Below are positions 37,151-47,489 of a stretch of DNA of 64,000 nucleotides, piece by piece. Position numbers and translations under genes: made by a program. The stretch lies in assembly GCA_021613375.1 (NCBI GenBank), contig CM038720.1, forward strand, positions 18,429,715 to 18,493,714. The letters run 5' to 3'. This DNA comes from Megaleporinus macrocephalus (lineage: Eukaryota > Chordata > Actinopteri > Characiformes > Anostomidae). A model generated the notes under the pieces. That model did not search any database. It was not told the origin of the DNA and saw only the letters and a list, made by a program, of their open reading frames with translations. Numbering within the stretch: position 1 is the first letter of the stretch; each line of letters opens with the position of its first letter.

Positions 37151-38339
37151 TCATGAGAATATGAACCAAAGAGTAATAAACAGCTTATGTTGTACACAAA
37201 AGCAACAAAAATATATTGTACATACATCATGGACTTCTTTGTATTCTCTCCACCTTTTAATAGACAACAGTAGCCCAACGTTTACCAACACAACACACAA
37301 ATAAGGCAATTGTATCTGAGTTTTTGTTTGTTTGTTTTTTTTAGAAACATGCAAGCGACACAGAAAAGGGGAAAGTTCTGTCTTTGATGTAGTGTTGCGC
37401 TGTCAGTGTTCACAGCCATTTCATATTGAATTTAAGCGTCCCTTTAATACACAGCTCTACAAGCCAATCGAGCTTCACATCATTCATAGTCAAACCAGCC
37501 GTGTTTACCAAACCACTCGATGTAAGCTGGACATGTTCAGCCTTTTGCGCAAGTTTGGGCGCCGCTGGTCAAACAACAAGTTTTGTTGGTTTTCAGAGAG
37601 AAAATAACTTGATCCTCTACCGAGAGCACACATTTATTACAAAACTACTGTTTATTTACTGAAGGCCAAAACAAGATCTACAATTTGTTCATTTTTGCAA
37701 ATAGGAAACAGATATTTTTGTACACTGATTTCAGTAAAAAGGCCAGAATTTGAGTTTTTACTTCAACTTACTTACTATACTTACTAAATTAACAAACTGC
37801 AAACTGACCAGGGGCCCAAACCAAAACTGCACATATACGTATCCCTGCTGTTGACCCAACACTGTGTCCATGGTTTCAGTTTTTTAACAGAATTTTAAAT
37901 TTCTCTGTTGTTTTTAAACTGTGTGTGAATCTCATGATGAATGGACTAAAAGAAATGAGCCAAAATTACTTGTAAAAAATCTGCTTCCACTGACATACAT
38001 TAAAAGCACAGTATGTTTTCATTGTCCTGCTAAGTTATCATTTTAGAGATACTTGTTTGTTTCCAACAGCAGCTGTCCAAAGTCAATATCTCTTTTTTGT
38101 CCATGTTTATTTTTCCACATCGTTTCAACACAACAGCTGTCCGATATGCTGTGTGAGTTTTATGATGAATGGATCAATAGAAAAGCTTTAAAAGAGAGAT
38201 GTTGTTTTGGTCTCCCCATTTAGAAAGACAGAAGTCTTGTCTATTATATCTACAAATAACTGCCCAGCGGAGACACAGAGATGGACGCAGACTGTCCTAT
38301 AAGGACTTTGTCCAAAATCTATTGGAATAAAATCTCTTA

Positions 38340-38580
38340 ACATTAAAGGGGAACTCATTGAGAGTGGTTTGGTGGAAAACACTCCTGTTGCACAGAGTCG
38401 GAACTGTTCACAGTGGTGGTGATAGGAACCAGACGTCTACCTCTTAAAGCTCCCTCACAGAAAGTTAGAACATTAAATGGTTATGAATATGCTGTCTGAT
38501 GTCTGAGACACTGATTTATGGCAGCTTTGTGATTAAAGGTTTGACCTAAATCAATTTATTTTAATCTGTTTATGGTGAAG
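38340..38580 (+). repeat. family B dispersed repeat, copy 4
   Basis: Contains AAAGGGGAACTCATTGAGAG, GTGGTTTGGTGGAAAACACT, GGAACTGTTCACAGTGGTGG, TAGGAACCAGACGTCTACCT and GATGTCTGAGACACTGATTT. It is the fullest copy in the window. Confidence 0.7.
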
Positions 38581-40169
38581 ACTGTAAACCTTACACTTTT
38601 TCCCATGTATTTTGGGATCGTTTCTATTTCTCCATTCGTCGTAAAGTCAGAAAACAGATGTTTGTATTAACAATCTCCGCACGCCACCGATGTGCTGCCG
38701 CACGCTTTGATGCACACAGTGTCGAATCCCACTTGAACGCTGCATCAATACATCAACCACAAGCACATTCAACACAACTTCCTAAACCTTCTCGGTAGAA
38801 GAGGTATGTACAGACAGTATGCACATTTTTACAGTACTGACCAAACGAGGCCAACCAGAAGTTCAGCCGTTAACATTCTCTTCAGTAACGTATATGACGA
38901 ACACCACAGCTGAGCAGAGCTGAGGAATCAACAGGTTCCGTCAAACGTACGGGAGAAAACGAGAAAACACTGTCAACAACAATAAAAACGTAGCCAATGG
39001 CTGGACTGTTTTCAAAGCGGTGCCGTTTCCCACAACCTGACATGACTACCGTAGGATCAAAGCAGATCTGCTGAGATCAAAGCAGCCTAAATTAAAAGTT
39101 AAAGGCACGCAAATCCTCTCTGAGTAATTGTTTTGAGTAATAAAATAGAGAATGCAATCGTTTGTGATGCACAGCGACTGCAGGAGTTTTAGGCTACAGC
39201 TCAGATTTTCTTAACTCCATATTCATCAGCAATCTTGATTCAAATATAAACCAGTTCTTAGGCACCACGGAATCCAGACTATGCATATCAGAAAAACAAT
39301 CTAAGGGTGCTAGTAGCTTCGTACGGCTTGTGCAAAGGCTGAACTAATTAAAAGGGACAGATCATAATGCCTGTAGTCCTGACAGCAAACAAAAAGTTTT
39401 ACATACGACGTAATTACTGATTCAGTTAATACCAGATCACAATATGTCTGTATCTTTGTACAGAGAACAGCATATTTGTGCTTATTTAGGATACATATCA
39501 GAAAGAAACCACAAAACAAAAACAAAAACAAACAAGCAACAAAGAAAGCACACATGCACTGTTTAAGCTTTATGTCACTGGAAACGGTTTTTATAGAGAC
39601 CTTTGTACAATAAAGATAAATCTATAACAAATACAAGTGAAGATAAGCTTCCACTAAATATTCAATATTATGAATATGCATTAGCTTTAAAGTAGATATC
39701 AGAAGTTCATTACGGTCTTGAAATTTTAAGACCTGATCGGGAATCACTACAGTTTTAGTCCTTTGCAAACAATCCAAACCAATCAGGGGCTTGAGCCAAT
39801 GGGAATACTGCACACTCAAATCTTTAGCAGTAGCTGAAGCTGCATACTCCTCTGGAGTATAAGAGGGTATTTGGGACATCCCTACTGTAAAGGACACCGG
39901 ACGGGTCACGTAGTGCAGATTCCAAAAATCTGCAACATGTATTTTTAATGAAGGTCTGTACAGACGTCTATACCTGTCTCTGTCCACTGGTTAGAGCCGC
40001 AACTAAATTACTTTCATTGTCAATCCCTCAGTTGACTATTTTCATGATTAATCTGTGATTGATGTTTTACAAAGGCCAAGATGGCATCCGTTTACTGTCA
40101 TGAAGGTATAAAAAACAGTTGGATTCAAAGAAATTGGCCTATTTTTCTTAAAATGTTGTGCTAAAAGTT

Positions 40170-40350
40170 TGAGACGTGGAGAAAGGTTTTGTGGGCTCAG
40201 GAACCTACTTGGATGGAGAGTTACAGAAAATGCTAAACCAACTGACTGAACTTTAGAGGTGTGTCCCTTTTAGGAACTGAAAGCGAGTGTCCTGAAAAGA
40301 ATGGAAGCTGTAATGAAGGGAAAGTTAAGGTTGGTCTCCAACTTTGGCAC
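40170..40350 (+). mobile_element. Tc1-like element tail (decayed)
   Basis: Contains AAAAGAATGGAAGCTGTAAT and ACTTTGGCACAGTACTGTA, parallel to 16440-16490 and resembling the end of Tc1-type transposase genes plus the element tail. Confidence 0.4.
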
Positions 40351-41645
40351 AGTACTGTACACACTTCTGGTGCTTACTGCTCGGAGGAGCTGGACTGACG
40401 AACAAAGTCATTTGTAGACTTGACACAAACTTTCCGCCATCTTATGCTTTAAATGTTTAGTGTACGCCACTCAGCCACCTGATCAGCAGCAATCACACAA
40501 TGACTGACAATGACAAAGGTGAAACGAGCAATACAGCGATCAATCAATTGAGATACAGTATGGTCCACTGACCCCCTAAAATATACGTTAACGATGCCTC
40601 CCGTGTTCTATCGAAACTCAGTGCTAGTCCTGATATGGCCGTGGTCAGTCCTGAGAGGGGCTTTAAGTCTGTCTTACATGTGTTTCTAATGTAAGATACA
40701 TTCGCGTTCTGTTTGCCTGCTCTGTGAATGCCTGGTTTCTAGGACACTTCTGGTTCTTGAGAGAAATGAACACTATGAAAAGCATTCTTTCAGAGCACCA
40801 GTAACTTTTTTTCTCTTGTGTAGGGGGTGGGGGGCCTGAGTGGCCTGCTGAATGCCAACGTACAGTCACGAGGCCTGCAGGGTAATTATTGTTGGTAAAG
40901 TCAAAAGAGATTTAGTTTTAAAGGCAACTTATGGTTTAAAACCAGTCCAATAAAAAGACTGTTTACAGAAACGTGTTTAACTGATTTTAAAAACGAGTCG
41001 AGGCTTGAAGTGAGGAAAGCCCTTGAAACAAAGTGATGAAGTAATCACCACCTCAACTTGAACAAAAAAACTCCTGAAAATGCTCAGTTTCCATCATCAA
41101 AGTGTCCAAATGGCTTGCTGAATTTTCCCGTCCACGGTTAGCAGCTATCTTCAGGTCGCAAGCGATTGTTCGCCAAGTCCCTCTCCTTGCATTGAAACGT
41201 AGAGAATGCCAACTTTTATCCATAATGCCCAATATGCGGCCCACGACTGGCTAACAGCCATGCTTTTTTTTCACAGCATTCCAAGTGTCACCACAGCCAA
41301 ATGGCACGAGTCTGCATGGAAAAGCTGAAGCCATCAGAGAATTGAAAACATGCTCGGTCTGAAATGTGCTGGTTTTCGTGGTCCAAAGCTGGCAGAACTG
41401 CTTCGCGTGTCAGAGAGTGAAAGCCAGTACGGTTTCTGTTAAGTTGTGCTACATTGCAGAATTGGAAGGGTTCACAGTTCATGGGACTCAGAACTCCGCT
41501 GAAAGGAGCCAATCCCGTAAGCAGCGACAGGAGGAAGCTGGAATCGTGGGTACTGTAGTCTGTTCATGCTGCAGTGGCAGTGGTGATGATTCCCTATGAT
41601 GAAGCCCTATGAGGGCTGAAAGAGCAGAGCGCCAACCTGAAAACC

Positions 41646-42235
41646 TACAGGGGTGGGGGAAAGAAGGAGGGAGAAGGAGGGAGGTAGGGAGAGGAGGAGT
41701 GAGGTAGTAAGGGAGGAAGGGAAGGAGAAAGAGAAGGAGGGTAGGAGAGAGGGGAAAGGAGGGTGGGAGAGAGGGGGAAGGAAGGTGGGAGAGAGGGGGA
41801 AGGAGGATGGGAAGGAGAAGGTAGGAGGGAGACAGAGGGTGGGAAAGAGGGAGAAAGAGGATGGGAGAGAGAGAAGGAGCATGGGTGGGAGAGAAGGAGA
41901 AAAAGGGTGGGAGAGAGATAGAGAAGGAGCATGGGTGGGTAAGAAAGAGAAAGACGGTGGGAGAGAGAGAAGGAGCGTGGGTGGGAGAGAAGGTGAAAGA
42001 GAAGGAGGGTGGGAGAGAGAAGGAGCGTGGGTGGTAGAGAAGGAGAAAGAGGGTGGGTGTGAGAGAAAGAGAAAGAGGGTGGGAGAGAGGGGAAAGGAGG
42101 GTGGTAGAGAAGGAGAAAGAGGGTGGGTGTGAGAGAAGGAGAAAGAGAAAGAGGGTGGGAGAGAGGGGAAAAGAGGGTGGGAAACAAGGAGAAAGAGGGT
42201 GGGAGAGAAGGAGAAGAAGGGAGAGAAAAATACAG
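41646..42235. repeat. polypurine GGAGGGTGGGAGAGA minisatellite
   Basis: About 590 bp are almost purely purine on the + strand, made of variable units such as GGAGGGTGGGAGAGAG, AAGGAGCATGGGTGGGAGAG and AAGGAGAAAGAGGGTGGG. Long open frames on both strands (up to about 180 codons) are composition artefacts. On the minus strand the tract is polypyrimidine and ends 10 bp before a splice-acceptor-like TTTTCAG. Repeated GGG runs give G-quadruplex and triplex potential. Confidence 0.9.
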
Positions 42236-42813
42236 TTAGCTAAAGGAAATGAGGGGAAAGATTAATTTTCCATAATGACTCCAGCGTGACAGACAGCGGC
42301 TGATTACAGGCTGCCACATTCATAAAGAGCAGACTCGACACGCTGCTTATACACACCGAGCAGCCAGATCACTAAACCACAACCTGTTTCTACAGTATCT
42401 GCCCATTTTACCAGCTGAGCTTACCTGATATAACAGAATACTGTCCATCTGCACAGTCCGAATACTTTGTTAGCCCCCTTTTACCCTGTTTTTCAATGGT
42501 CAGGACCCTCACAGAGCAGGTACTATTAGAGAGTTGAATCATTCTCAGCACTGCAGTGACACTGATGTGGTGGTGGTGTGTTACTGTGTGCTGTACTGGT
42601 ATAAGTGGATCAGACACGAGTGCTGCTGGTGGTTTTAAACACTGTGTCCACTCACGGTTCACTCTATTAGACACTCCTACCTTCCGGGCCCACCTTGTGG
42701 ATGCAAGTCAGAGATGAAGTCAGAGGACACTGTTGGCTAGATGTTGCTGGTAGTTGGACTATTCTCAGTCCAGCAGTGACGCTGAGGTGTTTAAACACTC
42801 CAGCAGCAGTACT

Positions 42814-42900
42814 CACCCGTCCTGACTGACACTGACTGACCACCCACCCGTCCTGACTGACACTGACTGACCACCCACCTGTCCTGACTGACACTGATGG
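42814..42900. repeat. 28-bp tandem repeat, 3 units
   Basis: CCCGTCCTGACTGACACTGA followed by CTGACCAC occurs twice exactly, then a third time with CTGTCC. It is inside the central part of MITE A copy 6. Confidence 0.85.
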
Positions 42901-43149
42901 AAGACTGGCTGCCAGGTTTCCTTGCCACCCTAGTCACCCACCAGACTGATCATCGGGCCTTGATGTTACCCATGCCATACCAACTACCTAGCCTCAGACT
43001 AGCTGCCTAACCTTCACTACAGACTCGTCTGAAATTTACATGGACTCTAATTAGTTCCACTAACCTTCTACCTTCATTAGTCATCATCACTCTCATTGTT
43101 CTCAACTGAACAGAAGTACAAGTTGCTACAGTCATTATATTAGTACTGT

Positions 43150-43460
43150 TTGAGTAGTTTGATCAGAGGAGGATGGGTCCCCCCATTGTGAGTCTTGGTT
43201 CCTCCCAAGGTTTCTTCCTCCAGTCTAAAGGATTTTTTCCTTGCCACTGTCACCTATGGCTTGCTCACTGGAGGGTTTTTTATGTTTGTTCTATGATTTT
43301 TATGGTTTTCTATGTTTGTTCTATGATTCTCTTCTGTGTTATTTCCTTCCTAGGCTTATGTATGCTCTATTGAATCACTAACTTCCTGTAAAGCTGCTTT
43401 GTGACGACATCAGTTGTTAAAAGCGCTATACAAATAAAATTTATTTGATTTGATTTGATA
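43150..43460 (+). mobile_element. L2-type LINE 3' tail
   Basis: Contains GAGTCTTGGTTCCTCCCAAG, GTTTCTTCCTCCAGTCTAAA, GGCTTGCTCACTGG, AAGCTGCTTTGTGACGACAT and AAAAGCGCTATACAAATAAA ending in TTTGATTTGATTTGAT. This is the well-known 3' end of fish L2 elements as I recall it. The same tail occurs at 48850-49062, same strand. Confidence 0.7.
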
Positions 43461-43925
43461 CTCGTGTCTGATCCACTCACAGCAGCACAACACACACTAA
43501 CACCACCACATCAGTGTCACTGCAGTGCTGAGAATGATTCAACTCTCTAATAGTACCTGCTCTGTGGTGGTCATGTAGGGGTTCTGACCATTGGAGAAGA
43601 GGGCGAAGATGGAACAGTATGCAGAGAATCAGATGGACTACAGTCTGTAAGTGCAGAGCTACAAAGTACTCATCTATGATAAGTGAAATGGATAAAATAG
43701 ACTATGAGTGTAGAAACAAGGAGGTGCTTTTAACGTTATGGTTGATCTGTGTACATCATATACATCATTTACAGTCCCATATAAAAAGATAAACTGTTAA
43801 GAGAATAGCTGGAATAGTGGGCTCTCTGTATGATCAGGGAAGGTGATTAAATGGTACAGGGCAAGGCTCCTGCCATATAGTCACAACGTCCTGAGAAAGA
43901 TCAAGCAGGCCTAGAGTTACTCACT

Positions 43926-46900
43926 TTAGATTGGCAAGGACTTCATCTTCACCATAGAGGTCAGTTCCTGTTTTGTCACATTGTCCCGCCTCCTGTTTCT
44001 CACCCTGCAAATAAAAACAGTGAGGAATGTGTCAGGTCTATGTCTGAGGTCTTGTGGGCAGTCGCAGCCTGAAGGTTAGGGATCCGGTCTTGTGACCTGA
44101 AGGTTGCCGATTCGATCTCCGGGATCAGCAGGACATGACTGAAGTGCCCTTGAGCAAGGCACCTAACCCCCAACTGCTCCCAACTGTGCTCACTGCTCCT
44201 AGTGTGTATGTTTACTAGTGTGTGTGTGTTTATATGTGGGTGTATCTGCACGGATGGGTTAAAGACGGAGGTTAAATTTTACTGTGTGTAAACACAAGAG
44301 ACAGATTAATACTAAACTTAAAAACTAAGCTTAACTATACAGAGTGAGCCTTAATGCTGAGGAGACTTCATCCAAATGATCTTAAAGTGTCTTTAGGCTG
44401 CTTTAGTTAGAACCAGCTCAGACTGTGAGAACAGCTGCAGGTTAAATTGATTCATTGTGATTCTTCTACTTCGGAGTACAGACATCTACAGCCTTTTATA
44501 CCTGTACATGAACATGAGCCAGTTCAGCGCACACCGCAGCAATGAGAAACGGGACTCACCATAAAAGGACCGTGATCGTGGACACCACTGCCACCATTAC
44601 TGCTGTGAACAAGCTAAGAGCGATCAGCAAACTCACACTTCCGTTTTCAGCAAACGACGAGTCTGGACACAAACAAAACCACAGAGACCAAATATTATTA
44701 TTATTTTTGTTATTATTTTAAACAGCGACAGAAACATCCCAACGGTCCAGACATACTAAAAGCAACAACCAACAAAAACTGTTATATATTTTTCTTCCCA
44801 GTTTTATAAACAAACTCAGTACATTCACAATGGGCCAGCTTTGTTTTAAGCTTAAGCCTTTAGAACAATGTGTTGTATGTGGCTCTGTATATAGCACCAA
44901 AAAGGGGTTCTTCTACTGGCACAAACTTGATGGTGTAGCAATGTCAGAAGCCTTTGTGGTGCTGTACAGAAACAGGTTTAACATTAGAACCACATCCAAC
45001 ATGCTTTCCATCAATCTGATAAACCATGCAAAGTACAACTTAAGCATTGGACCACATGTGGAACAATTTAAGCATGAGACCACTCTATTTAAGCACTGTC
45101 TTTCCTAAAGAACATACTATTCAAGAGTGCACAGCACCAAATAGCGTTAGTCTTCTGGTCTTACCAGATACAGAATTTCTGCAGGTTGGAAATGATTGCT
45201 CTCACAGGCAGTACAGATACAAGCACATCATGTTCGCAAGTGACAGGAACACTTTTTCTTTTGCCATTTTTCTATTCAGCAACCCTAAAACAATTATGTC
45301 AGTGTGTCACCATGGAACAACTGAGGATTCATATTTCTCCAGATTTCTAGAGATCTGATAATGAGAACTTCTGTAGTGCCTGGAATGAGATTGCGTCCGC
45401 TAGCTGAGAGAACACTTTTAAATCTGGTAAAAGCTGGAAACGGTTAGCTAATTAAAGCAGAGTGAGTCATTCTGGCGCCGGACACATGGTCTGCATTTAC
45501 GCAGGCTGATCTGCTCTGTGATTGGTGGATGCTGTGGCGTAAGTATGGAGAAAGCTCAACCTCCACACACCAAAAGCCAGACCATCTGGATAGAGCAGGG
45601 GGGAAAAAAGCGTCTATCTGGACGAGATCTCAAAGACATCTAACAACGCGCGTACAATCTGAGCCCCACTAGTGCTCTCTTCCACTGCCAAAACCTCAAT
45701 GCTTTCATCGGCCGAAACGAGCTCGGTCCACAGAAGGAGAAGTGAGTACATGTTTCAGTTTCCTTTTTCTGGCAATTCCTGACATAATGAACAGACCTGT
45801 GATTGCTTACCTAGAGATTTTTCCGTTGCCCTCACTGGAAATGTGGACGGGAAGATCGGGCTGTCGTATGTGTCTTCTGTGGTATGTTCGGTATCCAGTA
45901 AAGTGTCTGACAAAAAAAAAACAAAAAAAACCCACACCAGACTAAGAAAACAACTTACACTGTTGCATCACTTCCACTATAAACAGTAAATATCTTACAT
46001 TAACATGTCAGGAATAAAGTGTGACGATGTTGAAGGTTCCATAGAAGGTTTCACTGTATTTACAAAGTCATAGCTGAATAAGTACATAGAACTGATATTC
46101 CATAAACCTCAAACACTGTTGTTCCTCTTCCAAACACCTTCCTGCATTTACAAAAGAGGAATGTAAACAGACAATTCTAAATTGTTACATAACAGACTCA
46201 TTCATATTTATATCCCCAGCATTTACATACAACCACAACAGAGCAACCACAACGAAAACGGCGGACCATGTGGAAAACCCGAACATTGTGAAGGGGATGT
46301 TGGCACTTTTCATTCCCTTCCCAAAGAGTAAAGTTCATCTTTAAACAAGGCTGTAGTAGCTTCCTATTCACCAGCTTCTTTATAAAATAGTCTGTGCCAC
46401 CTTAAATGCTACACCTTGCACAGGTGCCAGAAAGCTGGTGAATAGGAACTTCAGCTCCCACATCTTTAAAGGATGCCAGACAACTTTAATTCAAAGTCAG
46501 CACATTTCACTCTGGACAGCTTCTCAAACCTGGACAACATTGAACAAACAGCTTTGCTCAACGTTTGACACTAAAGAGACTGAATAGAGGGGCGGTTCCA
46601 CCTCCATCACAAATTCAACAGCAACCTGTAAGTAGCAGCCATGCTGTGTGATTTTATTACTGAAAGTTTCATAGTGGGTAACAACTTTAATTTACTTTGT
46701 CTTGATGTCGAGATTGAGAGCTACTAGCAAGTTCGTAACAAGCTATTTACAAGCTATTTGCTTTTAATCTAAACATCAGTCAATTAAAGTTGTTACTCAT
46801 TATAAAACTTCCATTTTAAGATGGTCTGCTTTAACTGGCACACAGTGATCAACTCACACAGCATGGCTGCTACTTACAGGTTACTGTTGGGGTTGTGATG

Positions 46901-47457
46901 CTAATAAAGGTAGAACTGCTTCTCTTTTACGATTTTGGAATCAACCTGTTTCATGGTCCTCTTGTAAATACAGGATTTGTATCTGAAGGTGGAAAACAAT
47001 GTTTGAGGTTCACGGTATATCAGTTCTATGTACTAGTTCTATGCACAGTTTCACATTCTATGGCAATAATCATATGTTTACATTTGATTTTTCATACAGA
47101 GACCTCCCAAGAGGGCCAAACGAGGGTGCCACATTGAATTATTGGCTAGCAGCATAAGAACTCTGAAAAGAATAACACTGTTGACTGCACGCTGTGAGTG
47201 TTGTCCAAGTAAATGCTAATTGTGGGTGTCGATCAGTGTTGGGTGACTTGGTAATGAAGACTGCAAGTGTTTTCTTTGTGAATCCTGTATGTGTGGCTTA
47301 CCGCTCCAGGGTCGGGCCTGCACCACCTGACTCCACTCGCTCCACTGGCTGTGGTTGATGAAAGCGTCATGGGCCCGAACTCGGATGTGGTGCAGGTGGC
47401 CCACAAGAGCGTCCATGATCATCACGCTTGTGTTTTCCGTCTCCAGCTGTGCACAAA

Positions 47458-47489
<32 letters not shown>

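Larger units (their letters stand above)
37125..41636 (-). other. il11ra: possible il11ra 3' UTR exon
   Basis: The il11ra stop codon at 43926-43928 is followed after one base by a consensus donor (A|GTGAGT). A good acceptor (TTTTCAG|G at 41637/41636), preceded by hundreds of pyrimidines on the minus strand, lies 2.3 kb downstream. Reading on from there, AATAAA at 37150-37145 could end the transcript. Inside are a family B repeat (38340-38580), a Tc1 tail (40170-40350) and several other AATAAA sites, so the end may be earlier. No convincing protein is encoded; the 121-codon frame at 39622-39987 resembles nothing I know. Confidence 0.35.
42405..43750. mobile_element. MITE family A, copy 6: long inverted arms around an L2 insertion
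   Basis: The left arm (42405-42640) and right arm (43455-43750) are near-perfect reverse complements. For example GAGAGTTGAATCATTCTCAG at 42529 pairs with CTGAGAATGATTCAACTCTC at 43527, and GTGGATCAGACACGAGT pairs with ACTCGTGTCTGATCCAC. The about 800-bp centre contains the right-hand family markers to 42800, a tandem repeat and an L2 tail. It lies just past the il11ra stop. Confidence 0.75.

Noticed and set aside
39622..39987. 121-codon minus-strand frame in the possible il11ra 3' UTR
   Set aside because: No recognised family, no splice context of its own and no codon pattern that I could support; kept only as a note in the UTR entry.
41645..42187. Long open frames on both strands in the purine-rich tract (up to 180 codons)
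   Set aside because: Ser/Pro/Leu on one strand and Gly/Arg/Glu on the other simply reflect a stop-poor tandem repeat; no start context, no homology, no exon borders.
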